A stretch of 64,000 nucleotides of DNA from an uncultured Pelagibacteraceae bacterium (GTDB lineage Bacteria; Pseudomonadota; Alphaproteobacteria; Pelagibacterales; Pelagibacteraceae). Below, in pieces: positions 22,848 to 35,516 of this stretch; position 1 is the first letter of the stretch, and each line of letters begins with the position of its first letter. The stretch spans positions 1 to 64,000 of the forward strand of contig CACMMU010000003.1 in the NCBI GenBank assembly GCA_902614835.1. Direction: 5' to 3'. Under the pieces are notes generated by a model. That model saw only the letters and a program-made list of their open reading frames with translations. It was not told the DNA's origin and made no database searches. A program made the translations under genes and the position numbers.

Positions 22848-24806
22848 TTGATGAAAATTCCTGTTCTTATACCGAGAATCTTTGATCATCCTCATACTTA
22901 TCTGTCGGGTAAATTTGATAAACTAAAACCAGGCTCTATTGTCTCTGTACCATTTGGAAAGGAAATTGAAACTGGTGTTATTTGGGACAAAACAGAGGAA
23001 ACAAATAGAAAATTTAAAATAAGAACTATTTTAAAAAAAAACGAAGTTTCATTTAAAGAAAATTTAGTTGATTTTATAAATTGGTTTTCTCTTTACAACT
23101 TAGCACCCAAAGGAATGGTTTTGAAAATGTTTTTAGGAGACAAGTCTTTTATTGAAAAGAGCGTACAAAAATATCCTCAAATTAATATTAAAGTTAAAAA
23201 TAATTTTAATTTAAATGTAGAACAAAAAAAATGTCTTAAAGAAATTAATAGTTTTGGAAATAAATTTAATGTTACTCTTTTACAGGGTATTACTGGATCA
23301 GGAAAAACAATAGTTTATTTTGAAAAGATTAAAGAGAGTATGAAAAAAAATAAACAGGTACTGGTTTTGTTGCCAGAAATTTTTTTGACGAATCAATTCA
23401 ATAAAAGATTTGAAGAATATTTTGGATTTAAACCTGCAATTTGGCATTCAAAAGTATCTAAAAAAAATAGAAGAATAATTTGGCAAAATATTATTAACGG
23501 TAAACTAAAGCTAGTTTTAGGTGCAAGATCCTCACTCTTTTTACCTTTTAAAAACCTTGGGTTAATAGTCGTTGATGAAGAGCACGACGCTTCATACAAA
23601 CAGGATGAAGGCATAAGATATAATGCAAGGGATATGGCAATATCCAGAGCATCAATAGAAAATATTCCAATCTTACTCTGTACCTCGATTCCATCTTTAG
23701 AAACTTATAACAATGTTAGAAATGGTAAATATAATATTACTAAATTAGAAAAAAGATATAAAAATTTTTCTCTACCTCATGCGGAAATTATAAATCTTAA
23801 TCAAAACAAAAAAAACAAAAATGTTTGGATCGACCCTAAAACTATTAGCTTTGTAAAAAAATATTTAGATAAAAATCAGCAAGCTTTATTCTTTTTAAAC
23901 CGAAGAGGTTACGCACCTTTTATGATTTGCAAAGAGTGTGGTTCAAAATTCGAGTGTAAAAATTGTTCAATTTTTTTAACATTTCATAAGTACCTGAACA
24001 AGGCTATATGTCACCACTGTGGCTACCAAACTGAAGTTAAAAGAAAATGTGAAAGCACCAAAACTAATTGTAATTTCCAAATGTATGGTCCTGGAGTCGA
24101 AAAAATATTTTCAGAATTAAATCAAATCTTTCCTACAAAAAAAATAAAAATATTATCTAGCGATTTTCTTTCTAAACGAAAAGAAACACAGGAATTACTT
24201 AATGATATAGAGAAAAATAAAATTGATATTTTAGTAGGAACACAATTAATTTCTAAGGGATTTAATTTTCCAAATCTAAACTGTATCGTTGTAGTTGATG
24301 CCGATTTCACTGGCTTGGGTTTTGATTTGAGATCTACCGAAAAAAATATTCAACTGTATAATCAGTTGAGTGGTAGAGCTGGAAGATTTAATAAAGACTC
24401 CATTATTATTTATCAAACATTTGATCCATCAGGCCGTACATTAAAAAGTATAATTGACAGTGATCAAGAAAAATTTCTTGAGGAAGAAACATATTTGAGA
24501 AAGCAAAAAAATCTTCCACCCTTCAGTAGACTAATTGCAATAATTATTTCTTCCAAGAACGAGAAAGAAAGTTTTTTAGAGGCCCAAAAAATTAAGAAGG
24601 TTTTATCCCAGATCAAAAATATTCATGTTATGGGGCCAGTAAGTTCACCAATATTTAAAATTAAGAATAAATATAGAACAAGATTATTATTAAGATTTGG
24701 CAGAAAACTATTTGCGCAAAAAATTTTAATCAAAATACTAAAAAAAATAAATATTTCTAAAAAAATAAAACTTACGGTTGATGTTGATCCATTAAACTTT
24801 AGTTAA
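22848..24806 (+). CDS. priA: primosomal protein N' (PriA helicase)
   Basis: LLQGITGSGKTIVYFE, VVDEEHDASYKQDEGIRYNARDMAI, zinc-binding cysteines (CKECGSKFECKNC...CHHCGY). Confidence 0.93.
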   Translation: MMKIPVLIPRIFDHPHTYLSGKFDKLKPGSIVSVPFGKEIETGVIWDKTEETNRKFKIRTILKKNEVSFKENLVDFINWFSLYNLAPKGMVLKMFLGDKSFIEKSVQKYPQINIKVKNNFNLNVEQKKCLKEINSFGNKFNVTLLQGITGSGKTIVYFEKIKESMKKNKQVLVLLPEIFLTNQFNKRFEEYFGFKPAIWHSKVSKKNRRIIWQNIINGKLKLVLGARSSLFLPFKNLGLIVVDEEHDASYKQDEGIRYNARDMAISRASIENIPILLCTSIPSLETYNNVRNGKYNITKLEKRYKNFSLPHAEIINLNQNKKNKNVWIDPKTISFVKKYLDKNQQALFFLNRRGYAPFMICKECGSKFECKNCSIFLTFHKYLNKAICHHCGYQTEVKRKCESTKTNCNFQMYGPGVEKIFSELNQIFPTKKIKILSSDFLSKRKETQELLNDIEKNKIDILVGTQLISKGFNFPNLNCIVVVDADFTGLGFDLRSTEKNIQLYNQLSGRAGRFNKDSIIIYQTFDPSGRTLKSIIDSDQEKFLEEETYLRKQKNLPPFSRLIAIIISSKNEKESFLEAQKIKKVLSQIKNIHVMGPVSSPIFKIKNKYRTRLLLRFGRKLFAQKILIKILKKINISKKIKLTVDVDPLNFS

Positions 24807-24891
24807 TCTGCGTTTCAATCGCACTTGATCAGGGCATTCTCCTATGATACGAAATCCTTTAATTCATAGTCAATTCTAACAGGAAATTAAA

Positions 24892-25449
24892 TTGGGCAAA
24901 AACAAAACTTTTTCATCAGAAATATCACAGAGATATGCCTTAGCACTTTATGAGCTATCCAAAGAAAATAATTTAACAGATGAATTTGCTTCAAATATTA
25001 TAAGTTTTAAAAAAGTTTTTGACACAAATGAAGAATTGAAAAAATTTGTTATAAATCCAACCTATTCTTTAGAAAATCAAAAAATAGTTTTTGATAAAAT
25101 ACTTACATCAATGAGCTTAAATAAAATGGTGAAAAACTTTTTTTCTCTATTAATACTAAAAAAAAGAATGTTTTTCTTGAACACAATAATAGATGAGTTT
25201 TTGAAAATAATTTCTCACAATAAAGGTGAAATATCAGGAAGCTTGATAACAGCAAAAAAAATTGACGAAAAAGTAACTAATGATATCGAAAAAGAAATTT
25301 CCAATAATATTAAACGTCCAATTAAATTAAAATCAAAAGTTGATGAGACTCTCATTGGAGGTCTTATTATACAAATTGGAAGCTTGATGATAGATACGTC
25401 TATTAAAAATAAATTACAAAAATATAAAAAATTAATGAACGAGGCTTAA
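24892..25449 (+). CDS. atpH: ATP synthase F1 delta subunit
   Basis: [20 protein letters not shown] start; first gene of atpHAGDC. Confidence 0.93.
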   Translation: MGKNKTFSSEISQRYALALYELSKENNLTDEFASNIISFKKVFDTNEELKKFVINPTYSLENQKIVFDKILTSMSLNKMVKNFFSLLILKKRMFFLNTIIDEFLKIISHNKGEISGSLITAKKIDEKVTNDIEKEISNNIKRPIKLKSKVDETLIGGLIIQIGSLMIDTSIKNKLQKYKKLMNEA

Positions 25450-25450
25450 T

Positions 25451-26992
25451 ATGGATATAAATCCTTCTGAAATAACTAAAATTTTAAAAGAACAAATTAA
25501 AAATCTTGGAGACAAAACGGAGGTTTCTGAAATTGGAAAAGTACTTTCAGTGGGAGATGGTATTGCAAGAGTTTATGGTTTGGATAACGTTCAAGCTGGA
25601 GAAATGGTAGAGTTTAATGATGGGTCAAAGGGTATGGCTCTTAATCTAGAAAGTGATAACGTTGGCGTTGTAATTTTTGGAGATGATAAATCAATCAAAG
25701 AGGGTGATACAGTTAAAAGAACTGGTGCGATCGTCGATGTTCCTGTGGGAAAAGAATTACTTGGAAGAGTAGTTGACGCGTTAGGCAATCCAATTGATGG
25801 AAAAGAAGCTCTAAAAAAGGGCACCAAAAGAAAAAGAGTTGAAGTTAAGGCACCTGGAATAATACCAAGAAAATCTGTTAGTGAGCCAATGCAAACAGGC
25901 TTAAAAGCAATAGATAGTTTAATTCCCGTTGGTAGAGGACAGCGTGAATTAATAATTGGTGATAGACAAACAGGAAAAACCGCAGTTGCAATCGATACTA
26001 TAATCAATCAAAAAAAAATAAATGAGTCTGGCGATGAAAAAAAGAAACTCTATTGTATATATGTGGCAATTGGACAAAAAAGATCTACAGTCGCACAAAT
26101 AGTTAAAACCTTACAAGATGCAGGAGCTATGGATTATACAATTATCGTATCAGCTACAGCATCTGATCCCGCACCATTACAATTTTTAGCTCCATATACA
26201 GGCTGTACTTTTGGAGAATTTTTTAGAGATAATGGAATGCATGCATTAATTATTTACGATGATCTTTCTAAACAAGCAGTTGCCTATAGACAAATGTCAC
26301 TTTTATTGAGAAGGCCGCCAGGACGTGAAGCTTATCCTGGAGATGTATTTTACTTGCATAGCCGATTGCTTGAAAGGGCCGCAAAACTGAATGATGAAAA
26401 TGGAGGTGGATCTCTTACAGCTTTACCGATCATTGAAACACAGGCCGGAGACGTCTCAGCCTATATACCAACAAATGTTATATCAATTACAGATGGCCAA
26501 ATATTCTTAGGCACTGAACTTTTCAATCAAGGAATTAGGCCAGCAGTTAATGTTGGTCTCTCAGTTTCGAGAGTTGGATCAGCAGCTCAAACTAAGGCTA
26601 TGAAAAAAGTAGCAGGATCGATCAAACTTGAATTAGCCCAATATCGTGAAATGGCAGCCTTTGCACAATTTGGTTCAGATTTAGATGCATCCACCCAAAA
26701 GCTTTTGAATAGAGGATCAAAACTTACTGAATTACTAAAGCAAGATCAGTACAGTCCAATGACTGTAGCGGAGCAAGTAGTCACAATATATGCTGGAGTA
26801 AAAGGTTATTTGGACAGTATTGACATAAATCAAATTCGCCCATTTGAAAAAGGTTTATTAGAATTAGTTAAATCTGAGAAACCAGAAGTAATAGAGTCTA
26901 TCGAAAAAAGTGGAAAAATTGATGAGGAAACAGATAAAATTTTATCTGAAATTATAACAAATTACAAAAAAACAAATTTTGAGAATAAATAA
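25451..26992 (+). CDS. atpA: ATP synthase F1 alpha subunit
   Basis: [44 protein letters not shown]. Confidence 0.98.
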   Translation: MDINPSEITKILKEQIKNLGDKTEVSEIGKVLSVGDGIARVYGLDNVQAGEMVEFNDGSKGMALNLESDNVGVVIFGDDKSIKEGDTVKRTGAIVDVPVGKELLGRVVDALGNPIDGKEALKKGTKRKRVEVKAPGIIPRKSVSEPMQTGLKAIDSLIPVGRGQRELIIGDRQTGKTAVAIDTIINQKKINESGDEKKKLYCIYVAIGQKRSTVAQIVKTLQDAGAMDYTIIVSATASDPAPLQFLAPYTGCTFGEFFRDNGMHALIIYDDLSKQAVAYRQMSLLLRRPPGREAYPGDVFYLHSRLLERAAKLNDENGGGSLTALPIIETQAGDVSAYIPTNVISITDGQIFLGTELFNQGIRPAVNVGLSVSRVGSAAQTKAMKKVAGSIKLELAQYREMAAFAQFGSDLDASTQKLLNRGSKLTELLKQDQYSPMTVAEQVVTIYAGVKGYLDSIDINQIRPFEKGLLELVKSEKPEVIESIEKSGKIDEETDKILSEIITNYKKTNFENK

Positions 26993-27867
26993 TGCCAAGC
27001 CTTGATGATTTAAGAAAAAGAATTTCCAGTGTAAAATCCACGCAGAAAATAACAAAAGCAATGAAAATGGTAGCTGCAGCTAAATTAAGAAAAGCACAAG
27101 AGATGGCAGAAAAAGGTAGGCCTTATAGTGATAAAATGGAGATAATTATTCAAAATTTAAGTAAATCTATAAGCGACCCCCAAAATGCACCTAAACTTCT
27201 TATTGGCACTGGAGAAGACAAAACCCATTTATGTGTTGTAATGACAGCGGACAGAGGTCTTTGTGGAGGCTTCAATACAAATATAGTAAAAAAGGCAAAG
27301 AATTATTTCAATAGGATTTTAAAAGAATCTAAAAATTTAAAAATTATAACCGTAGGTACAAAGGGTTTGGACCAATTAAAAAGAGACTATGGAAAATATG
27401 TTATTAAAAAAATCAATTTTAAAGACAAGAAGAAGTTGTCATTTGACGATGCCGAAGTAATTGGAAAAGAAATAGTAGATTTATTTAAAAATGAAAAATT
27501 TGATAAATGTGTAATTTTCTTCAATAAATTTAAAAACGTTATGACACAAGAACCACAAACACAACAAGTAATACCCGCGAAGCAAGATAAAGATGATAAA
27601 AAAAATGAATATTCATCATATGAATTTGAGCCCGACGAGGATGAGATTCTAGAAGATTTGCTTCCAAAAAATATATCTACTCAAATTTATAAAGGGTTTT
27701 TGGAAAATGCAGCAAGTGAACAAGGTTCACGAATGACAGCAATGGATAATGCGACAAGAAATGCTGGAGATCTAGTAGAAAAATTAACTATAAATTATAA
27801 CAGAAGCAGACAAGCTGCTATAACTAAAGAGCTTATTGAAATTATATCAGGAGCAGAAAGTTTATAA
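26992..27867 (+). CDS. atpG: ATP synthase F1 gamma subunit
   Basis: LRKRISSVKSTQKITKAMKMVAAAKLRKAQ; AMDNATRNAGDLVEKLTINYNRSRQAAITKELIEIISGAESL. Confidence 0.97.
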   Translation: MPSLDDLRKRISSVKSTQKITKAMKMVAAAKLRKAQEMAEKGRPYSDKMEIIIQNLSKSISDPQNAPKLLIGTGEDKTHLCVVMTADRGLCGGFNTNIVKKAKNYFNRILKESKNLKIITVGTKGLDQLKRDYGKYVIKKINFKDKKKLSFDDAEVIGKEIVDLFKNEKFDKCVIFFNKFKNVMTQEPQTQQVIPAKQDKDDKKNEYSSYEFEPDEDEILEDLLPKNISTQIYKGFLENAASEQGSRMTAMDNATRNAGDLVEKLTINYNRSRQAAITKELIEIISGAESL

Positions 27868-29289
<1,422 letters not shown>

Positions 29290-29679
29290 ATGGCTGAAAA
29301 TTTTAATATTGAAATCATCTCACCAGAACTCAAACTGTTAGCAGAAAAGGTAAATTCAGTAACAATACCTGGATATGAGGGAGATATGACTATTTTGAAA
29401 GACCATATACCTGTGATTACTTTTTTAAGACCAGGTATAATTGAAGTTTTAGCAGATAAAGAAAGAAAATATTTTGTAGAAGAGGGAACTGTTGAATTTT
29501 TTGAAAATAACTTGTCTATACTATCTTCAACAATTTCAGATTTGAGCAAACTTACCAAGGAACATGTTTCTAAAATGATTGATCAATGTAAAGATCAGCT
29601 TAATAAGGAAAATTTAGATGACAAAAAAAGATATATTGTTTCTCACAAATTAGATTGTTTGACAAGAATTAGCTTATAA
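29290..29679 (+). CDS. atpC: ATP synthase F1 epsilon subunit
   Basis: NIEIISPELKLLAEKVNSVTIPGYEGDMTILKDHIPVIT; follows atpD. Confidence 0.93.
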   Translation: MAENFNIEIISPELKLLAEKVNSVTIPGYEGDMTILKDHIPVITFLRPGIIEVLADKERKYFVEEGTVEFFENNLSILSSTISDLSKLTKEHVSKMIDQCKDQLNKENLDDKKRYIVSHKLDCLTRISL

Positions 29680-30130
29680 AAGGCTGTATTTTTAAAAGCA
29701 ATTTTTTATAAAGATTTTTCTTAAAGTCTACAATAATATTTGGCAAAGTATCGGGACTCACCCATTTCCACTCTATAAACTCTGGATGAGATGTTTTGAG
29801 ATTAATTTCATCATCTGTGCCTGTAAATTTTAATATGAACCATTTTTGTTTTTGCCCTCTAAATTTACCCTTCCAAATTTTACCTAAAAGATAATTTGGT
29901 AGCTCGTATTCTGTCCACTCATCTATCTCTTTTAGGATTTTAATACTCTTAATACTTGTTTCTTCCTCAAGTTCTCTTTTTAATGCTACCACAAGATTTT
30001 CACCATCGTTAACCCCTCCCTGAGGCATTTGCCATTTATTATTAATAGGAAAATCTTTTCTTTTTCCTACAAAGATTTTGTTATCTTTATTTATTACTAT
30101 TGCTCCTACACCAATTCTCATTGGCAGCAT
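29669..30130 (-). CDS. rppH: RNA pyrophosphohydrolase (Nudix)
   Basis: RIGVGAIVINKDNKIFVGKR...WQMPQGGVNDGENLVVALKRELEEETSI. Confidence 0.92.
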   Translation of the reverse strand: MLPMRIGVGAIVINKDNKIFVGKRKDFPINNKWQMPQGGVNDGENLVVALKRELEEETSIKSIKILKEIDEWTEYELPNYLLGKIWKGKFRGQKQKWFILKFTGTDDEINLKTSHPEFIEWKWVSPDTLPNIIVDFKKNLYKKLLLKIQPFIS

Positions 30131-30141
30131 AACATTCTCCT

Positions 30142-31275
30142 TTAGGTGGCTAATAGATTCAAAGCATAATCTAACTGATTGTCAGACTTGGTATTTATTT
30201 GGAAATCACTTCCATTTTCTTCAACAAAAATATCTGGTTCTACTCCAATTTCTGAAATAGATTCACCTGATGGCAAATAATATTTAGATACTGTTAGTCT
30301 CATACCGCCACCGTCACTGAGCGGAATTATTGATTGAACTGAACCTTTACCATAAGTTTTCTCACCTAAAATAATAGCTCTTTTATGATCTTTAAGGGCA
30401 CCCGCAACTATCTCCGACGCTGATGCTGAACCATTATTGATCATTACAATAAGAGGTTTACCATTTAATTTATCACCTTTTTTTGCAAAAAAACGTCTAT
30501 TCTCAAATATTTTTCTTCCTTTTGTTGAAACTATCTCTCCATCATCCAAAAAAAAATCAGTAATATTGATAGCTTGCGTCAAAAGTCCACCGGGATTATT
30601 TCTTAAATCTAGAATATATCCATTAGCTTTTTCTTTATTTTCGAAAATATCAATTTTTTTTATTAATTGATCACTGCTATTACTATTAAAAGATTTTAGT
30701 CTTAAATAGCCAATTTTATTTTTTAAAAGCTTTGCTTCAACTGATTTTACAACTATTATTTCTCTAACTACTTTTTTAATCAATGCTTTCTTTTCACCTT
30801 TTCTTCTTATTGTTAATTCTATTGGCGTACCAACTGGACCTCTCATAAGTTTTACAGCCTCCATAAGAGATTTTCCTTGAACTTGTGTTTTTCCAATCTT
30901 GACAATATAGTCACCGGCTTTTATTCCAGCTTTTGCAGCCGGGGTATCATCAATAGGTGATATTACCTTAACAACACCTGACTCCATGCCAATTTCAATA
31001 CCAAGTCCACCAAATTTACCTTGGGTATCAGTTTGCATATTCTCAAAAAGTTCAGGACTCATATAAGCCGAGTAAGGATCTAAGGATTGTAATACTCCGT
31101 TTATTGCTGAGTCTATGGCCTCAGATTGATCAACATCATCCACATATTCTTTTTTAATTTTTTCTAAAACTTCGCCAAACAGATCTAATTTCTCGTAAAC
31201 ATCTGTAGATGATTTAACATTAATGGGCATGCTAAAAATAATAAAATACAATAGGATACGTAATACTTTTGTCAT
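30142..31275 (-). CDS. ctpA: S41 C-terminal processing peptidase
   Basis: PDZ GVVKVISPIDDTPAAKAGIKAGDYIVKI; GYILDLRNNPGGLL; NNGSASASEIVAGALKDHKRAIILGEKTYGKGSVQ. Confidence 0.93.
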   Translation of the reverse strand: MTKVLRILLYFIIFSMPINVKSSTDVYEKLDLFGEVLEKIKKEYVDDVDQSEAIDSAINGVLQSLDPYSAYMSPELFENMQTDTQGKFGGLGIEIGMESGVVKVISPIDDTPAAKAGIKAGDYIVKIGKTQVQGKSLMEAVKLMRGPVGTPIELTIRRKGEKKALIKKVVREIIVVKSVEAKLLKNKIGYLRLKSFNSNSSDQLIKKIDIFENKEKANGYILDLRNNPGGLLTQAINITDFFLDDGEIVSTKGRKIFENRRFFAKKGDKLNGKPLIVMINNGSASASEIVAGALKDHKRAIILGEKTYGKGSVQSIIPLSDGGGMRLTVSKYYLPSGESISEIGVEPDIFVEENGSDFQINTKSDNQLDYALNLLAT

Positions 31276-31619
31276 ATATTAATTCTTTCGTTTAAAAGAG
31301 GTTCAGACCACATTTTTTCAAGATCATAAAATTTTCTTTTTTCAGGATGAAAAATATGAATGATAATATCTAGTGTATCAATTAATTTCCATCCATCACT
31401 TGTACCCCCTTCAATTTTAAATCTTCCCATTCCTTTTTTTTCTAAAGTCGAGAGTAATATTTCTGAGAGAGACTGAATGTGTCTGGATGATGTTCCAGAA
31501 GCAATTATCATGTAATCAGCTATATAAGATTTTCCTTTTAAATTAATCGAAACAATATTATCTGCTTTATTTTCATTTAAAGTTGTTTCTATTATTTTTT
31601 TAAGCTTTGGAATCTCCAT
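31272..31619 (-). CDS. rsfS: ribosomal silencing factor RsfS
   Basis: DYMIIASGTSSRHIQSLSE, GWKLIDTLDIIIHIFHPEKRKFYDLEKMWS. Confidence 0.93.
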   Translation of the reverse strand: MEIPKLKKIIETTLNENKADNIVSINLKGKSYIADYMIIASGTSSRHIQSLSEILLSTLEKKGMGRFKIEGGTSDGWKLIDTLDIIIHIFHPEKRKFYDLEKMWSEPLLNERINI

Positions 31620-32152
31620 TAATAAACGTATTTTAAATAATTTTTCCTTAATTTAGAAGAAGAAATGTTGACCATTTTTGATTTAAAAATTAGGAAATTA
31701 CTCTTTCCAAAAGCCTTAAAAGCTTTTGAATTTAAGGAATTTTGAACATAACCTCTTCTTGGAAAGACGGCGATTTGACACAACTTTGGGATTTCCCTCC
31801 ATTTTTTCCATTTATGAAAATTTTGAAGATTATCCGAGCCTATGAAAAAATAGTATTTAACATTTTTCGTATTATTCTTTAAAAATTTAATTAAATTAAT
31901 TGTTTCAGAAGATTTAATTCGATTATCGTAACTTTTTATTTTAATTTTTTTGAACGATTTAGCTATTTGTCTTGAAAGCAAAATTCTTTTTTTTAAAGAC
32001 ATCATAGGTTTTTTTTTCAAGGGATTTTTTTTTGTTACTGCCCATATAATTGAATTGAGTTTAAGTTTTCTAGCTCCAAATTTTGAAATTTCTAAATGTC
32101 CTATATGAGGAGGATCAAAAGTACCTCCTAAAATACCAATTTTTTTTACCAT
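31619..32152 (-). CDS. nadD: nicotinate-nucleotide adenylyltransferase
   Basis: IGILGGTFDPPHIGHLEIS, YFFIGSDNLQNFHKWKKWREI, ISSSKLR. Confidence 0.95.
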   Translation of the reverse strand: MVKKIGILGGTFDPPHIGHLEISKFGARKLKLNSIIWAVTKKNPLKKKPMMSLKKRILLSRQIAKSFKKIKIKSYDNRIKSSETINLIKFLKNNTKNVKYYFFIGSDNLQNFHKWKKWREIPKLCQIAVFPRRGYVQNSLNSKAFKAFGKSNFLIFKSKMVNISSSKLRKNYLKYVY

Positions 32153-32173
32153 AACTTTTTTTTCAAACGGTTT

Positions 32174-33421
32174 TTATGACCTCACACTACCTTTACCTTC
32201 GACTATGTATTTATATGAAGTAAGCTGGTTAATGCCAACCGGACCTCTTGGAGGCATTTTGTTAGTTGATATACCAACTTCACCACCAAAACCAAATTCT
32301 CCTCCATCAGCAAATTGTGTAGATGCATTATGCATTGCAATTGCACTATTAACTTGATTTAAAAAAAAATTTGCAGTTTTTTTATTGTTTGTAACAATCG
32401 AATCCGTATGCATAGTTCCATATTTTAAAATATGAGATACTGCATCCACAACTCCATTAACTATCTTTACAGAAATCTTAGGTCGTAGATATTCTGTTTT
32501 CCAATCAATTTCTTTTGCAAATTTCAATTTGTTTCCAAATAGACTATTAATTTTTTTGTCAGCAATAACTTCACAGCCTAAGGACATCAAACCTCTTACT
32601 AATTCTTTGGCATGTGAGTTCATACACTTTTTATCTATTAATAGTGTTTCTGCTGCTCCACAGATAGATGTTCTCCTCATTTTAGAATTTAGAACAATTT
32701 TTTTTGCCATGCTTAATTGTGAATCTCTATCCACATATACATGACAATTTCCCTCTAAATGTCCAATAACATTTATTTTTGATAACTTCTGTACTTTTTT
32801 TACTAAATTTTTTCCACCCCGTGGAACTATAACATCTATATAATTTGACATATTTGAAAGCAGATAATTCACGATTTTTCTATTTTTGTTATCAATAAAT
32901 TGAATACAGTTTTTATCAATATTGTTTTTTTGAAGTGAGTTTCTAAATAAATCTACAAAAATTTTATTTGAATTAAATGACTCAGACCCGCCTCTAAGTA
33001 TAGCAACATTACCAGATTTTAAGCAGAGTGATGAAACATCACATGTAACATTAGGTCTGCTCTCATAAATAACTCCTATAACACCAATTGGTACAGTTAT
33101 CTTTTTTATAGTAAGTTTGTTTGGCCTATTCCATTTTTCAATTATTTTTCCTAACGGATCCTTAAACTTGATAATTTGACCAATGGTATCTCGAATATTA
33201 TTAATTTTTTTTTCATCAAGGAGCAACCTGTCAATTAACTCCTCTCTTTTACAAGTTTTAATATCTTTAATATTCTCGTTAATGATTTTTTTTTTATTTC
33301 TTGAAATTTCTTTACTAAACACATCAAGAACTTTGTTCCTTTTTTTTATATCAACTTTAACAATGTTTAGCGCTGCAACCTTTGATCTTTCGCCTATCTT
33401 CTTAAGATATTTACTGATCAT
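32174..33421 (-). CDS. proA: glutamate-5-semialdehyde dehydrogenase (gamma-glutamyl phosphate reductase)
   Basis: PIGVIGVIYESRPNVTCDVSSLCLKSGNVAILRGGSE, TQFADGGEFGFGGEVGISTNKMPPRGPVG. Confidence 0.97.
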   Translation of the reverse strand: MISKYLKKIGERSKVAALNIVKVDIKKRNKVLDVFSKEISRNKKKIINENIKDIKTCKREELIDRLLLDEKKINNIRDTIGQIIKFKDPLGKIIEKWNRPNKLTIKKITVPIGVIGVIYESRPNVTCDVSSLCLKSGNVAILRGGSESFNSNKIFVDLFRNSLQKNNIDKNCIQFIDNKNRKIVNYLLSNMSNYIDVIVPRGGKNLVKKVQKLSKINVIGHLEGNCHVYVDRDSQLSMAKKIVLNSKMRRTSICGAAETLLIDKKCMNSHAKELVRGLMSLGCEVIADKKINSLFGNKLKFAKEIDWKTEYLRPKISVKIVNGVVDAVSHILKYGTMHTDSIVTNNKKTANFFLNQVNSAIAMHNASTQFADGGEFGFGGEVGISTNKMPPRGPVGINQLTSYKYIVEGKGSVRS

Positions 33422-34512
33422 AACTTCACCATATCATCTCTGTGAATAATTTCAGACTTACTAAAGTATCCTAAAATACTTTCTATTTGATCTGTTTTTA
33501 GTCCTTTGATTTTATCAATTTCGATTGATGAAAATGAGGTGAGGCCTCTTGCCAGTGCTTTCCCACCATCATCTAAGATCAGCACGTTATCACCTTTTGA
33601 AAATTTACCTTCTACTTTTATAATTCCTGCCGGTAGTAAACTTTTACCATTTTCTAGGGCTTTATGAGCTCCGGTATCAATAAATATTTTTCCATTTGAT
33701 CCTATTGAGCTGGCTATCCATTTTTTTCTTGCATCTAAACTTGAAACTTTTGGGATAAACCACGTGCATTGATTTTTTTTAATCAATCTTTCGAGTGGGT
33801 TGAAGTGTTTTCCATTGGCTATAGCCATATGACAACCTGCACTCATACAAATTTTTGCAGCCTCCAATTTCGTTGACATGCCCCCAGATCCATAAGCAGT
33901 TTTTTTATTATCCACAAAAGAAAAAATTTTTTCATTAATATCATTCACATTTTTAATTATTTTTTTATATTTTGAAGACTCATATAAGCCATCAACATCA
34001 GAAAAATTAATTAAAACATTCGCACTAATAATCTGAGCTACCCTTGCAGCTAAACGATCATTATCTCCATACTTTATTTCAGAGGTTGCAGTTGTATCAT
34101 TTTCATTAACAATAGGTATCGCATCTAATTTAAATAAATTTTCAAAAGTTCTTTTAATATTAATTGCTCTTCTTCTTTGCTCGGTATCATCAGGTGAGAT
34201 TAATATTTGTCCAATGTTAATTTTATTTTTCTCAAATATTTTCCTATAAATATTTGTAAGATATATCTGACCAATTGATGCTAACGCTTGGCTCATCTCT
34301 ATTTTCAGTTTTTTTTTCTTAACATTCAATGAATTTTGACCTAATGCTATAGCTCCTGAAGATACAATAACAAAATTTTTACCCTTTTTTTTAAATTTTT
34401 TTATATCTTTTACAAAACTATTTAACCATTTCTCCTTTAATTTTCCTCTACTATCAACGAGATTTGATGATCCAATTTTAAGAACAATAGTTTTAGCTTT
34501 ATTTATATACAT
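33418..34512 (-). CDS. proB: glutamate 5-kinase with C-terminal PUA domain
   Basis: TIVLKIGSSNLVD, VSSGAIALGQ, PIVNENDTTAT, GSGGMSTKLEAAKI. Confidence 0.95.
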   Translation of the reverse strand: MYINKAKTIVLKIGSSNLVDSRGKLKEKWLNSFVKDIKKFKKKGKNFVIVSSGAIALGQNSLNVKKKKLKIEMSQALASIGQIYLTNIYRKIFEKNKINIGQILISPDDTEQRRRAINIKRTFENLFKLDAIPIVNENDTTATSEIKYGDNDRLAARVAQIISANVLINFSDVDGLYESSKYKKIIKNVNDINEKIFSFVDNKKTAYGSGGMSTKLEAAKICMSAGCHMAIANGKHFNPLERLIKKNQCTWFIPKVSSLDARKKWIASSIGSNGKIFIDTGAHKALENGKSLLPAGIIKVEGKFSKGDNVLILDDGGKALARGLTSFSSIEIDKIKGLKTDQIESILGYFSKSEIIHRDDMVKL

Positions 34513-35486
34513 TTTTTGTAAATTTCTTTTTTAATCTTTTCTAAATTTGTATTTGTGATTAATGATACAGTTTCAAAGTTCTTTTTAATCTTATTCTTAA
34601 AATCTTTGAGTTTTTCGCTAAGCGTATCTTTTTCTATTAAATCTATTTTATTAAAAATTATTAACTCCTTTTTTTTTAGTATACCTTTATCATACTTAGA
34701 CAATTCACTCCTTACTTTCAAATAGTTTTCACTCAGATTTTTTTCTGACACATCAATTAAATGAATTAATGTTTTACATCTTTCGATATGTCTTAAAAAT
34801 TTATCTCCTAAGCCTATACCTTTGTGTGACCCTTCAATTAATCCCGGAATATCGGCTAAAATTATTTCTTTATGATTAAAGCCTAAAACTCCTAAGTTAG
34901 GATTTATTGTTGTGAAAGGATAATTAGCAATTTTTGGTTTTGCTCGAGTACACTTTGACAAGAAACTTGACTTACCTGCGTTTGGTAGTCCAATAATTCC
35001 AATATCGGCAATAACTTTTAATTGTAACCAAATCCAAAACTCCTCTCCCTTTTTTCCATCTGTTTTTCTTCTAGGTGCTCTATTTGTTGAGCTTTTAAAT
35101 TTTGTATTTCCCAATCCACCTTGTCCACCGGTTGCAACAACAAACTTTTCTTTATTATTTATAAAATCATAAATTAAAGAGTTGTTATCTTCTTCATATA
35201 TCTGTGTGCCTACAGGGATTTTTAAAACTAAGTCTTTTCCACCTGCGCCAGTTTTATTTTTTTTACTACCTGCTTTTCCGTTTTCTGCTTTAAAATGCTG
35301 TTTGTATCTAAAGTCTATCAATGTATTAAGATTTCTTTCAGACTCTAAAATTACTGAGCCACCATTTCCACCATCCCCACCATCTGGACCACCAAACTCC
35401 ACGTATTTTTCTCTTCTAAAACTGGACGAACCCGACCCCCCATTGCCAGCTTTAATATAAATCTTTGCTTGATCTAAAAATTTCAT
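34503..35486 (-). CDS. obgE: GTPase ObgE/CgtA
   Basis: MKFLDQAKIYIKAGNGGSGSSSFRREKYVEFGGPDGGDGGNGG, IGLPNAGKSSFLS, ADIPGLIEGSHKGIGLGDKFLRHIERC. Confidence 0.97.
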   Translation of the reverse strand: MKFLDQAKIYIKAGNGGSGSSSFRREKYVEFGGPDGGDGGNGGSVILESERNLNTLIDFRYKQHFKAENGKAGSKKNKTGAGGKDLVLKIPVGTQIYEEDNNSLIYDFINNKEKFVVATGGQGGLGNTKFKSSTNRAPRRKTDGKKGEEFWIWLQLKVIADIGIIGLPNAGKSSFLSKCTRAKPKIANYPFTTINPNLGVLGFNHKEIILADIPGLIEGSHKGIGLGDKFLRHIERCKTLIHLIDVSEKNLSENYLKVRSELSKYDKGILKKKELIIFNKIDLIEKDTLSEKLKDFKNKIKKNFETVSLITNTNLEKIKKEIYKKCI

Positions 35487-35516
35487 GTTGAAAAGTAATT
35501 GTACTGTTACTTAAAT

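Noticed and set aside
25591-26007. 138-aa minus ORF inside atpA
   Set aside because: Antisense to the AtpA P-loop region, no independent support.
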